Shown in pieces: positions 1 through 9,788 of a stretch of DNA of 64,000 nucleotides. The translations under genes were made by a program, and so were the position numbers. Numbering within the stretch: position 1 is the first letter of the stretch; each line of letters opens with the position of its first letter. Below the pieces are notes generated by a model. The model did not search any database. It was not told the DNA's origin and was given only the letters and a program-made list of their open reading frames with translations. The stretch comes from Aradus depressus (Eukaryota; Arthropoda; Insecta; Hemiptera; Aradidae): contig OY759220.1 in NCBI GenBank assembly GCA_963662175.1, positions 42,070,136 to 42,134,135 on the forward strand, read 5' to 3'.

Positions 1-1
1 C

Positions 2-760
2 AATATTGAAGAACTAGATATAATAGTTAAAACCGTTCACCAGGGGATACTAGAGACAAATGCTAACGTTAATGCATCCGTGGAACAAGGGAGAATGGAA
101 ACGCTCCAGAATATAACCGATGAAAAAAAAAATACCGAAATAATAGTGGAGACAAAAACAGATCTTATTGAAGTTGAAAATAAATGTGAAAATAAATTAA
201 TAACAGATGAGAAAAAGAAATTAAATGAAATAGGTAATGCTCAGAAAAATGAATTAGAAATAAGTAAAAGCAAATCAAATAGAAAGGAAAATAGAAAAAT
301 AAAATTGAACAAAGAAATAAATAAAGATCATATTCCGTTTAATACATTATGTCGGCTAGGTTTTATTAGAAAAAGTTATAAATTGTCAAAAATATCCAAA
401 GATAAAATAAAAAATAAAAATATCCTTATCTTGAAAGTAAAATTAACAGAAATAAATTATAAGAATATTTGTAAAGGAAATTTGGGCCATATTTGCCAAG
501 AAAGTTGTGATAAGAAAAAATTAAAGAAAACTAATAAAAGAAAAGCTAAAGTAATGTTGCAGCCAAATTCTAGGAGAATTAGATATCGGAAGATAAAGTT
601 GTACAAATATGAAAATAAACAGAAACAAAGTGCTTACTTTAAAATACCAAAACTAATAAGCTTAATTAAAAATCACACTAAATTAAAGAAAATTAAAAAT
701 CACAAGAAATTTAAAAAAAAAAAAAAGTTTCCTTCAGATAAACCGATGGATTATTTTTGA
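2..760 (+). CDS. C-terminal part of an unrecognised lysine-rich ORF, probably retroelement-derived
   Basis: The frame is open from base 2 to a TGA at 758-760, so the protein begins upstream of the window; no ATG is needed here. The visible 252 residues are very rich in Lys, Asn, Ile and Glu. Charged coiled-coil-like sequence occupies the first third and a strongly basic stretch ends in a poly-Lys run and the residues DKPMDYF. A small Cys/His cluster (GHICQESCDKKK) is visible but is not a complete CCHC knuckle. No catalytic motif is recognisable. It lies just upstream of a candidate polypurine tract and LTR, which suggests it is the last ORF of an LTR retroelement. A host gene exon is the alternative. 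The composition matches the AT-rich surroundings, so part of the Lys content may be compositional. Confidence 0.45.
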   Translation, partial: NIEELDIIVKTVHQGILETNANVNASVEQGRMETLQNITDEKKNTEIIVETKTDLIEVENKCENKLITDEKKKLNEIGNAQKNELEISKSKSNRKENRKIKLNKEINKDHIPFNTLCRLGFIRKSYKLSKISKDKIKNKNILILKVKLTEINYKNICKGNLGHICQESCDKKKLKKTNKRKAKVMLQPNSRRIRYRKIKLYKYENKQKQSAYFKIPKLISLIKNHTKLKKIKNHKKFKKKKKFPSDKPMDYF

Positions 761-1377
761 TAACAAGGAACTCGTAATTGGATTTTTAAATGAACTTATG
801 GCTATGGTTTGTGTTTTTTAAATATATTTTTCTTAAATCATAATAATTAAAAATAAAACTAAATTATAAATTAAAAGTAATCAGCTAATGAATAAATTGT
901 TTTTATTACGAAGTATCAAATAATAGCTTTGTTGTGTGTTTTTCACCTTGGAAATAAAGATTTTAAAAAAATCTTAAATTGAGAAGTCGAAACTATTGAA
1001 ATATGAAAATCAAAATATAATAAAATCTGAATTGGTAGTACGGTCACTTATAAAACTGATATCACTAAACCAACATGTTGATGGAAGATAGATTCTGGTG
1101 GAGAGACGGACTGCAACTAACGGGATTCTGTGGGACAGAGAGGTAGTACACACTTCAAATAGGATTATGATAGTTTGACCCATATAAACAATGCATGTAG
1201 GTCTGACCTAATGACCGATATCTAGCTAAAAAAAATGGTAATATAATTCGATTCTTGATATTTTGTGAATTTGTGATGTAGAGAGAATTTATTGAAATCT
1301 TGTGCATGTGGTAAATAAAAATAATTAAATAATTTAAAAAAAAAAATATATAAATAAATAATAGATAGTTACCTGTT
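761..1377. other. AT-rich spacer, no gene seen
   Basis: This non-coding AT-rich sequence lies between the basic ORF and the candidate polypurine tract. Stops occur in all frames. If the retroelement reading is right, this is its 3' untranslated region. Confidence 0.4.
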
Positions 1378-1389
1378 AAAGGGAGGTGG
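1378..1389 (+). other. Candidate polypurine tract
   Basis: The purine run AAAGGGAGGTGG is immediately followed by TGTGTTGTGTC, which has the TG start expected of an LTR. It is positioned upstream of a TATA box and of primer-binding sites, in the order expected for internal region, polypurine tract, LTR, primer-binding site. The boundary is inferred; no second LTR is in the window to confirm it. Confidence 0.35.
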
Positions 1390-1968
1390 TGTGTTGTGTC
1401 CGAGAGGATTAGAGACCGGTCTTACATAATTAGAGAAGCCCCACTGACCCATATTACCATATGTTTCCTGGGAAGATAGCGGAAATGGTGTTGAGTGTTT
1501 TTGTTGGAGACATAATAACATAATAATTATCATTATGTGACTTGTCGGTCTTTGCTATGGCAATTTTGTTTTGATCAAGTATGACCTCTTATATGTTAAA
1601 ATCATGAGAGACCTTGCTCCATGTGTGTGTGGATCGGCTTGTCTGGGTCATATAAGCCTCGCTTAATCATATGTTTTTCTTTCTTAGTTTATGAAATTGA
1701 ATTTGTTTTTTTTTGGTTATACCTGTTCTTAAATTTTATGGTTATATGTGATATTGTTAAAAAAAAAAAAAAAAAATGTTTAGTGCCTTCTCCACTCTGA
1801 ACAAAATTTTGATATTTTAATGTTTTTTTATGATAAAAAAAAACAAAATTATTTATTGAAATTATATTATATTTTGAAGAAAAAAAAAAAAAAAAAAAAA
1901 ATATTGTTTGCTAGTTAATGTATTATTGCTTTAAAAAAAAAAAAAAAAAAAATTGTTTGTTAGTTACC

Positions 1969-2000
<32 letters not shown>

Positions 2001-3043
2001 AATGGTTTCTATGAAATTGTACATGTTATAATTATAATATTGGTTAGAGGATTGATTGCATAAGTATTTAAAAATGTTAGAAAGAAAATAGTGTATTAAT
2101 GAAAAAAAAAAAAAAAAAAAAATGTTACATAAAATATGTGTCAAAAGGTTCAAAGTATTTGTATGCATAGGGCTGTAAAGAATAACAGATTTCTTTGTAT
2201 ATAGGAAGGGGATATGTGACGTGTAGAATGGGGGGGGTCACAAAGAATAAAAGAAATTGTTATTCTTTATAAAAATAGTAGAAAAAAAAAAATAGTAAGT
2301 ACAAATAAATAAAAATGTAGGTACATCTTGGCAAAAGATATTAAAAGTAAGAAAAAAGAATATGATTAATTGTAAAAGAAAAGACTAACCTGATGACATT
2401 GGGTGGGGGAAAAGATGGCGAGAAGGGCAGAAGGAGCCGACTCGTGGTAGTAGAGTTTTGGAGCATCTTGGAGGAGGTGTAGTCTGTTTTTGGAGGAACT
2501 TGGAGGAGGTGCCGGGTGTTTTGAAGAGTGTAGAAGGAGCATAGAAGATGGAAGGTAGCAAATTTATATAAAGGAGTGTCGTGGAAGTGAAAGAAAGAAA
2601 AATCCCGAGAAGTTAAGTTTTATATATGGAAGGAGGATAAGGCTGAGAGGAGGGTGACGAAGAAGGAAAGATTCAAAAGAGGATATAGTGTGCCGTGAGT
2701 TGCCAGAAATTTCTAATCCATGTTTATAATCATCCAGTTTGTGTCATTTGCCAAGAGTACATTTTTTTCTGTCTAAATTAACTCATAAGAGGTTTATTTC
2801 ATGTATTGTCAAAAATTTATAATAGTTCACTAACCCCGTAACCTTTTTTTTTAACCATTTACAAAAAAGAAATTAAAAATATACACTTATAAAACATTAT
2901 GATTTAAAAATTGTAGTTATCATTTTTCCTTTATTTTCACATAAACACTCAAAATAAGAAAAGAATGCCACCCCTGTTTTTTTTTATAGATTTATGAATT
3001 AAAGAAGGAATAATATAAATCAAAGTAAGTAAGAATCATTTCA
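1390..3043 (+). mobile_element. Candidate long terminal repeat (about 1.65 kb)
   Basis: This segment begins TGTG after a polypurine-like run and ends in CA at 3042-3043, one base before an 18-nt tRNA-Lys primer-binding site. It contains a TATA box at about 2563-2574. No ORF longer than about 80 codons is present. Five long A runs (1759-1776, 1880-1901, 1933-1951, 1979-2002, 2101-2122) are unusual and may be expanded. The order ORF-LTR-PBS-gag-like start means either a tandem element sharing one LTR or a 3' LTR with a second partial copy behind it. Only the right edge is well supported; the left edge is a guess from the polypurine tract. Confidence 0.4.
2563..2574 (+). promoter_or_regulatory. 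TATA box of the candidate LTR
   Basis: TTTATATAAAGG is a near-consensus TATA box. It lies about 470 bp upstream of the first primer-binding site, a plausible place for the LTR promoter that would start the R region. Transcription was not shown. Confidence 0.45.
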
Positions 3044-3250
3044 TTGGCGCCCAACGTGGGGCAATTTAAAAAATAAAATTAAATTCATAGTATAAGAATC
3101 ATTTCATTGGCGCCCAACGTGGGGCATTTGCTAAAAAATTTGAACAGAGAAAAAATTCATAGTATAAGAATCATTTCATTGGCGCCCAACGTGGGGCATT
3201 TGCTAAAAAAAATGAACAGATAATCAATTCATAGAAATAAGAATCATTTC
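3028..3250 (+). repeat. Triplicated retroelement primer-binding site (tRNA-Lys) with repeated leader
   Basis: The 18-mer TGGCGCCCAACGTGGGGC occurs three times without change at 3045-3062, 3108-3125 and 3180-3197. Each copy is preceded by the leader TAAGAATCATTTCAT. A fourth leader copy at about 3237-3250 has no primer-binding site. The 18-mer is the complement of the 3' end of tRNA-Lys(CUU), the primer used by several retroviruses and arthropod LTR elements. The spacing of 63 and 72 bp shows tandem duplication with small indels. One element needs only one such site. Confidence 0.85.
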
Positions 3251-3280
3251 AATATATTAGATTAATTATTTTTAAAAAAA

Positions 3281-3421
3281 ATGGCGACCACTAAAGAGAA
3301 AGTAGAAGTGAGGGGGAAACAATTAGGTGTATCAGACGAGAAGAGTATCATTCATGAAGAATTTCGAGAAGAATATAAGGGGAGACTGGCCAAGCAAATT
3401 GAAAATGTAATCGAAAAGTAA
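3281..3421 (+). pseudogene. Truncated gag-like ORF start
   Basis: An ATG at 3281 opens 46 codons beginning MATTKEKVEVRGKQ and closes at a TAA at 3419-3421. It lies 84 bp after the last primer-binding site, where gag of an LTR element would start. The following 450 bp keep a similar Lys/Glu-rich character but are broken by stops. I read it as a decayed gag N-terminus. The protein family is not recognisable from so short a piece. Confidence 0.4.
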
Positions 3422-3865
3422 ATAGTTGGATAAAATGGGAAGAATTGCTGATGATGTTGAGGTAAATAGTTAGGTTTTAGAAGGCGAAGAAGGTGTTAAA
3501 GATAGCTCACAAGAAAATTTAGAAAGGAAAGATTTGTACAGAAGTACCAGAAGTTAAAGAGTTAGTTGAGACAGTAAAAGTTAAAATCAGAATAATATTA
3601 GAAATATTACCGAAAGTAACAGTAAAACTTTAGGAGTAGAGAAGAAAATTCCTAGTCGAATAAATATAGTTATAGACATTTTCTTTAGAAGAAAGAAATA
3701 ATAATGAAAATTTATTTAAGGATTAGGATTAGGGAATGTAGTTTGGGAATGTTTTAATAAATGAATGGTATGGAAAAAATTCTCAAAAAATAATGTAGCT
3801 GCCACATATATTATAATTAGATAACCTTCAACAAAATAACCTCACCGAAAAGGCATAATTTAAAT
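3422..3865 (+). other. Decayed retroelement interior
   Basis: Purine-rich sequence continues the codon-like bias of the gag-like start, with multiple stops. No intact frame is seen. Confidence 0.3.
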
Positions 3866-3919
3866 CTTAGTTTAGTAGAGTTACTCTACTAAACTAAGAC
3901 ACTACACTACTGTAGTGTA
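3866..3919. repeat. Two adjacent perfect hairpins
   Basis: The first hairpin has perfect 15-bp arms (3866-3880 and 3884-3898, CTTAGTTTAGTAGAG and its complement) around a TTA loop. The second has 8-bp arms, TACACTAC at 3903-3910 and its complement at 3912-3919, with a one-base loop. They sit at the end of the retroelement-like region. No T-run follows that would indicate a small-RNA terminator. The role is unknown. Confidence 0.7.
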
Positions 3920-5020
3920 CATACACATTCTGTCTGTTGTGATGCATAAAAACAAAATACACACATTAAATATTAATTATATTTATTTTTCTATAAAAAG
4001 CAATTTTCTTTTAAAACAAATGAGTAAAAAAACAAAACACGGCCATCAGCTGTTTTTTTAGTGTGTGGAGAGTAGAGTCGAGGCCTGGGTTCAATGGAGA
4101 CGGTCTGAGTGAAGATAGAGAGTGGTGTTTAGGCTCAAGTTGCAATGAACTAAATAGAAGTGTATTGACGGTTAAATTGATCCGCAAAGAAGGTACTGTT
4201 GTTTGTTTATATGTACAGAATATATGTCCAGAAATATATAACATAAATAAAAAAAAACTGGCAAAACAAAATTAAAAAAAACAGAAAAAAAAATTGAAAT
4301 AGTGTTAAGAATTTAGTTTTTAAGATTTTTCTTTTGAATTTGGTTTGTTTCAATGTTTAGTTTTTTTATTTAATAATGTAGATGATTTAATGAAAATAAA
4401 CCCAAACTATTTGTTCTCGTAAATTCTATTCTATTCATTTTCCCTGTTGGCCCAGTAAGATAATTTGAAAACCTTTGGATTAGATATAAATATATTTGAA
4501 AAGTTTAGAAAAACATGGCATCTCTTTAGAAATCCAAATGAAAAGTTTGTTAATTAAAATTTTTTACCTAAAAAATTTACGTGCCCTTTCTTTAAAATTG
4601 CACGTCTTGAACTTTTGATGTTTTTTTAGGGCCCTTTTCGAAAAACTACTGTAGAAATTAAATTTAGTAAAAGAAAAGACAGGATTTCTACAGGAAATGT
4701 GGTAATTTATTGTTTATATTAAAATTTAACATTAACATAATTTTTTTACCACACTGTAGATATAGTTATGTGGCTATTTACAGGACTTTCTTATACCAAC
4801 CACTTTAGTACAGATCACTCTCTCTCCCCCTTCCCCTTCTTAAATTCATTCCATACTGGTATTACTGGGTATAAGAAAGACACCCTCAGAATTACACTGA
4901 ACAATGAAAGCTGGGAATGCCAACACATTATTTTCATACACCAAGCATTACCAATATGAAATAATTTTGAGAGAGGGGGCAGGGAAGGGAGAATGATGTG
5001 TACAAAAATGGTTTGTATAT
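3920..5020. other. No gene seen; low-complexity AT-rich sequence
   Basis: Short open frames here lack family signatures and are not supported. A pyrimidine-rich patch lies at about 4820-4850. I see no repeat shared with the rest of the window. Confidence 0.5.
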
Positions 5021-5449
5021 TTTTTTTTTTTTTTTTTTTGGCCTCATGTACGATGCATATTAGCCATGACTCTTATAATGATGATTTACCTAATTATTTA
5101 CGACATCCATAGCCCTAATATGGGCATTACAATATACATTACAATATACAAAATAGGGAACCATCGTGGCCGTGCGGGCTAGAGCGTAGGGTTTTAGTCG
5201 CATGGTTTCACCTTGGTTTGCGGGTTCGAATCCCGCCCGGGAATGAGTTTTATTTCGTAGATAAAACTTCCTCCCGGGCGGGATTCGAACCCGCAAACCA
5301 AGTTGAAACCATGCGACTAAAACCCTACGCACTAGCCCGCACGGCCACCATGGTTCCCTATTTTGTATATTGTAATGTATATTGTAATGCTTAAGTATAT
5401 TGTAATGCTAAAGTTTGTATATTGTAATGCCCATATTACACTTTTTTTT
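5021..5449 (-). mobile_element. SINE2 copy (minus) carrying a large inverted duplication of its tRNA-like head
   Basis: A poly-T run at 5021-5039 and the body to about 5115 match the 3' part of SINE2 in reverse (compare 61557-61650). Two tRNA-like heads then face each other: the plus-strand head at about 5163-5245 and the minus-strand head at about 5275-5357. Each carries box-B sequence GGGTTCGAATCCC or its complement. The flanks (for example CAATATACAAAATAGGG) are also mirrored, giving a palindrome of about 330 bp centred near 5255. The outer right arm holds one or two extra copies of a TATATTGTAATGC unit. Confidence 0.75.
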
Positions 5450-5765
5450 TTTTGTAATGTATTGTGTTATTCACATACTTATTTATATAAGTCATATCAT
5501 GACATTTTAGTAGTAGAGTACTGGTTCTCCTTTCGTACATAATATGTATGAATATATACTTTCGTACATAGTATATATTATATACTATGTGAATCATGAG
5601 TGTGTGAAGACCCCTTTCAAAAAATGAGAGAACCTGTTCATGTACATTTCACATTAATCAAAGAATATTCTAATTAAATACCTCATTTTATATAAATAAA
5701 AAATTTGCGAAAGAATGTTTTCATAACATCGAATGTATACTGCCAAAAGACAAACTTCTAAATCT

Positions 5766-6017
5766 TGGGTGTTTGTGCAAAAGGGCTTAAGTCAGCAAAT
5801 CTGAATTTTAGGAGAAGAATTTCTGAAGGTTGGAAAATTTCCTGCAAATCAGGTAAAGCACAATTATGTTACTTGAAATATTATTTCAATAAAGTATTAA
5901 ATATAAATAAAGTAAAATATTCCAACGATCGGTTACATTTGGAGAAATATTTAAATGGGCTTACGTCCTTTGGATCACAAGACCCTTTCTGACTTAAGCC
6001 CTTTTACCCAAACACTA
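5766..6017. mobile_element. MITE-like element of about 250 bp
   Basis: Inverted termini of about 30 bp share AAAGGGCTTAAGTCAG near the left end (about 5780) and its complement near the right end (about 5990-6005). The outer bases read GTGTTTG-like on both ends with a few mismatches. No transposase frame is inside. The target-site duplication is not clear, so the superfamily cannot be assigned. Confidence 0.55.
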
Positions 6018-6464
6018 GAGAAATGTCGCTAAAAAACAAGACATATTGTAAAACATATTTTATATGTAGGTATGTTACTGTGAAAGACCGAAATTGGTGT
6101 ATCTCAATCACCAATGGGTGTCCGCAGACCTCAACTACGTCAGCGAAAGTCAGAAAAATTATTTATATTTCATTCTATTCAGCATTGATTGGTGATAGTC
6201 GGCAAACATAAATAGGCTCTGGGTCTATGTCGAATAAAATACGAAGACAAAGAAGGTTTATCTGTAGTCCGGCTCTTAAAGACAGTTACCAAAACTACTA
6301 AGTACTGCTTCACTAAAAGGACCAATACAACGAGAGGGCCAGCATTTTATTCTTTCGTATATAATTATTTGTCTATGGTATATTATTTATTCTTTTCTTA
6401 TCATGTATCTATTCAAAATAATACAATTTCGAACCTAATCAAGAGTTGAAACTGGAGCCCCTCA
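6018..6464. other. No gene seen
   Basis: The sequence is unremarkable AT-rich intergenic or intronic DNA. Short frames are without support. Confidence 0.5.
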
Positions 6465-6917
6465 GTTTTTTTTATACTTCCCCAGCTATTCGAATTATTG
6501 GGGAAGTTATGTAATCGATCAGACATTCGTTGTTGTTGTAAACGTAATTTCATGTTTTTTCCGATTCCCTCAAAAATGTAAAAACGAATTCCTATCTGTA
6601 TGGACGTCTGTCCATTTGTCTAAAAGAATGAATCTATCAACTCGAAATTTTATGTGTTTCCAGAACCCCCTAAGGACGACATCTATTGGATTCTCAACGA
6701 AATTAGCCAAAGGAAAAAGGGGGGACTAGGTAGGGACTTAACTGAAATAAAAAAATATATAATAAAAAATGTATTGATACAAAATTTAGAATGAGGATTC
6801 AGAAATCTCTATAAAAGTCAACTATTGATAGATAGTCAATTGGTTTTAGAGGAAAAGCGAAAATTTAGTTGATGAATTCATGCTGGGGAAGTACATTGCC
6901 GGTGACTCACCGACGAC
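6465..6917 (+). repeat. Family A repeat copy
   Basis: The left end CTTCCCCAGCTATTCGAA is closed by a GGGGAAG hairpin arm, followed by GTTATGTAATCGATCAG. The right end carries GGGGAAGTACATTGCCGG and then a CGGTGACTCACCG-type hairpin. Between them are phrases found in every copy (tcgatac..attc, cgacatctattg). It is non-coding and lies 185 bp upstream of LDLa exon 1. Confidence 0.65.
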
Positions 6918-7101
6918 ACATTTTAATGTAACAAAACCTTGAGCACGCCTTCTTTCGGATTTGCGATGTCATCTATGATGAATAATTAGGACTCCCAGAG
7001 TGGAGCCACCGGGACCAGGACTTTTATAGAATTATATTTCTCACTTCATGTATATATATTTATTATTTTATTATAATTGATTTTTTTGTTTGTTTTTTCA
7101 G

Positions 7102-7200
7102 AAAATTTCGTCAAATGTGGAGATGGAACGCTGAAACACAAGTACTACTGGTGTGACGGCTGGCCTGACTGTCCCGACAATCATGCTGACGAGTTGAATT
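7102..7200 (+). CDS. LDLa exon 1 of a multi-LDLa extracellular protein (partial gene)
   Basis: A polypyrimidine tract and TTTTTTCAG precede the exon, and GTAAGT follows it. Both splice sites are phase 1. The 99 bp encode the core of one LDL-receptor class A module, NFVKCGDGT then YYWCDGWPDC then HADELN, with its last Cys codon split across the next junction (T|GT). The CDGWPDC and ADE acidic residues that bind calcium in this family are present. Cysteine 2 is present, but the usual cysteine 3 position reads Leu and no cysteine 1 is in the exon, so the 1-3 disulfide appears lost. Cysteine 1 could in principle lie in an upstream exon outside the window. Together with the six exons below it forms an uninterrupted frame. 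Such modules are found in extracellular parts of lipoprotein receptors, perlecans and mosaic proteases; which one applies here is not decidable. Confidence 0.85.
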
Positions 7201-7699
7201 GTAAGTATTTCATCACCTTTCCTTGAAAATTTTATGTAAACTTCTTGATTTTGGACGAGATAATTTTTTTTTTCTTTCGAAAAGTGGAGTTATTTTAAAT
7301 ACTAATGAATAAAAAACTTAAAAACAAGTCAAAAAATCCCACTTTATTTATATGAACACAATATATTTCACTCGTTAGAGCATTCTCAAGTGTACAGACA
7401 GATACAGACTAATGTCGGATTTATTTTACTTCGGTTTCAGATACAGACTAATGTCGGAGTTATTTTACTTCGAATATACGATAAAAGATTGAAAATCAAT
7501 ATGGTATATTGTTAGACATTCTCCACATATGGGGTTGACAACCCTTTGGAATTAGTATGCTTGTAAAGGCACAGTTTTCGCATACTAATTTTGAGACTCA
7601 TCTGTGTGCAGTTTGGTTTCCATGGGCGGATGTTTGCTCTACATACGAATATAATATATCTAACGTTTCTGCATCAATGTTGCTTTATATGCTATGGCT
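7201..7699. other. Start of intron 1; a short tandem duplication, otherwise featureless
   Basis: A unit of about 38 bp containing CAGATACAGACTAATGTCGG is repeated at about 7401 and 7439. No exon-like or RNA-like sequence is seen. Confidence 0.5.
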
Positions 7700-7896
7700 A
7701 TACGAAGTAATCGATCAAAATTCGATGCAGTTTTCAATGGAACTTCATATTTTCCGACCTCTAGATTCCAATTATAAAAAAAAAAATTTGTGTCGGTGAA
7801 CATGACAACTCTCGATAGAATGTCTGTATCCTCAGGAGATTTTATATATGAATCTAGAATACTCAAACGACGACACCTATTGTTTTTAAGCCAAAT

Positions 7897-8611
7897 TTCA
7901 CAGGTTGTCAAATAAAATATAGTATGACCTCTCACAGATTTTTATTAGCTAGCCGGCTTTCGAGGTTTCCCTCATCATCAGGCAGTCTACAAAAGAAACC
8001 ATCCTTAATATAATATAAAGGTAACAAAGATAAATATATTAAATTGAAAAAATTAAAATTTCAATTTAATATATTTATCTTTGTTACCTTTATATTATAT
8101 TAAGGATGGTTTCTTTTGTAGACTGCCTGATGATGAGGGAAACCTCGAAAGCCGGCTAGATACTTCTAATAAAAATCTGTGAAAGGTCATACTATAGGTT
8201 AGGTTAGGTTTTATGACTCATGCCCGGGCTTTAACTACGAGGTCATATCGCCTACTACCAGAGCGCTCTTTCGTCACTCTGGTGGACATGAGCCCGACTC
8301 TACTGTGGGAGTCCTAAATTTTGCCTACCCTAAATTTTTATTCACCTAGGGTTAGGGGTCTTTAACGAGTACCTGACATCGAACAGGCTCGGGACCATCG
8401 CTTAACGTCCCATCCGAAGGACGGCGTGCTTAAATTTATTTTACCTCCCAAATAAAATAAACTAAAAGGCTTCGGTCGGGTTTCGAACCCACGATCTTGA
8501 GCTCAGAAGGCAAGCACGCATACCACTGAGCTACCGGCGCCCTCGGTCATACTATATTTTATTTGACAACCTGTGAAATAATCACTTCTCACTACATCAG
8601 CTATCTTCATA
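7897..8611 (+). mobile_element. Hairpin (Penelope-like?) element with hammerhead-like cores, containing a SINE
   Basis: A 12-bp direct duplication flanks the element. After removing the SINE (8199-8544 plus its own duplicated site) the element is about 358 bp. Two long arms are inverted (about 7897-8030 and 8060-8600). Each arm has the sequence CTGATGA, a GAGG-GAAA-CCTC stem-loop, and then GAAA (plus strand 8127-8150; minus strand near 7960-7985). A one-sided tail, ATCACTTCTCACTACATCAG, is shared with the element at 49568-50099. Penelope-like elements are known to carry minimal hammerhead ribozymes in their terminal repeats. That family assignment is inference, because no reverse transcriptase is present. 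Confidence 0.6.
8199..8544 (-). mobile_element. SINE1, full copy with TTAGG-type tail
   Basis: Read on the minus strand it starts GAGGGCGCCGGTAGCTCAG and has a tRNA-like head with box A TAGCTCAGTGG and box B GGTTCGAAACC. The body has the conserved GCCGTCCTTCGGATGGGAC and the tail ends in ACCTAACCTAACC. The insertion duplicated GGTCATACTATA, seen on both sides (about 8187-8198 and 8545-8556), which proves its extent. It interrupts the right arm of a hairpin element. Confidence 0.9.
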
Positions 8612-8930
8612 TTTAAGCCAAATCGACCAGAGGGAAGGGGGGATTAGTGTAAGGGATTAACTCAAAAACGCTAAGAACTGCCGGTGTGTTGAATGTATCG
8701 ACAAGAAATTTCATATTTAAGGTCAAAACCCACTGAGGACAAAACGTCAAATTTCAAGGAAAGGGTGTGTTCAGGGAAAGGGCCCAAAAACCCTAATAAC
8801 TTCCGATGTAATGACTTCCAGTTATTAAAAAAAAAATAATAATGAAATTTCTTGTCGATACATTCAATACACCGGCAGTTATTAGGGTTTTTGAGTTAAG
8901 CCATTACACTAATCCCCCCTTCCCTCTGAT

Positions 8931-9160
8931 CACTTAAAAACAATATATATCGTCGATTGAGGATTCTAGATTCATATATAAAATCTCCTGTCGATACAAT
9001 AATTCTATCGGGAGTTGCGTTCACCGACAAACGGCACAAACTTTATTGAGGATTTAGGATCATCTATGTGAGTCAACTGTGGAATATTGGCGCAAACATG
9101 GTTTTAGGGGGGGGGGGGGGGGGGGCGAACAATTAATTAATTAATTCGTTCTGGGGAATT
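8931..9160 (+). repeat. Second, abutting family A fragment with a poly-G run
   Basis: Family A phrases continue from the preceding copy and end with GAATTCACCGACGAC. A G run of about 17 lies at about 9109-9125, at the position where other copies have a C/G-rich tract. Confidence 0.5.
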
Positions 9161-9436
9161 CACCGACGACTTTTGTTTTTAGCTTTTGCGTCTGTTTCTT
9201 CATGGGAAGATGACTGAACATAATTCATCCAAATTTCATTTTTTTATATCTAATAATTGTAATATCACCTATTCAGGAATAACTTTTAGAAGATGATGTT
9301 TACATGGAGACTCCATGTCTTCTCAGTTACTAATTGGTTTTAGAAGAAAAAGTTACGAAATCAATATGAAAGAAATTTTAAATGTAAATCCTCTAGACAG
9401 GGGTTGACTCTCCCTTTGTTCAACTGATAGTTATTG

Positions 9437-9784
9437 TGACTCATGCCCGGGCTTTAAATATGAGGTCATATCGCCTACTACCGTTTTACTACCGGGTTTT
9501 CGGCCCTGTGAAGGACGGACTGGTTTGGAGAATTCGCAAGAATAGGGAAATCTACGAGCTGTTTGGTGAGGCTGATGTAGTGAGGGTGGTGAAGTGAATT
9601 TAACGAGTACCTGATATCGTATAGGCTCGGGACCATCGCTTAACGTCCCATTCAAAGCACGGCGTGCTTAAGTTTATTTAACCATCCAGATAAAACAAAC
9701 TAAGGGCCTTTGCCGGATTTTGAACCTGCGAACTTGAGAGCTCAGTAAGCAAGCAAGTATACCAGTGAGCTACCGGCGTCCTCG
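9437..9784 (-). mobile_element. SINE1 copy with an internal foreign segment
   Basis: The minus-strand head ends at GCTACCGGCGTCCTC and the tail begins at GTGACTCATGCCCGGG. The body from about 9483 to 9598 (starting GTTTTACTACCGGG) does not match the consensus. A replacement or insertion has therefore removed the segment around the CTCTGGTGGACATGAG motif. Confidence 0.75.
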
Positions 9785-9788
9785 AAAA

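Larger units (their letters stand above)
7700..8930. repeat. Family A copy split by a hairpin element
   Basis: Family A sequence runs from about 7700 to 7896 and resumes at 8612. The two halves are separated by the inverted-repeat element 7897-8611, whose insertion duplicated TTTAAGCCAAAT (7885-7896 and 8612-8623). The right half includes the phrases CCAAATCGACCAGAGGG and TTGTCGATACATTCAATAC. Confidence 0.65.

Noticed and set aside
2101..2280. Long A runs as poly-A tails of retroposed genes
   Set aside because: They lie in the candidate LTR, several close together, without coding sequence upstream or target duplications.
5090..5332. Minus-strand frame with RVRIPPGRKFYLRNK
   Set aside because: It is a translation of the inverted SINE2 heads.
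9431..9655. Open frame within a SINE1 copy as a gene
   Set aside because: The frame spans SINE1 and a small foreign insert and shows no protein family features.
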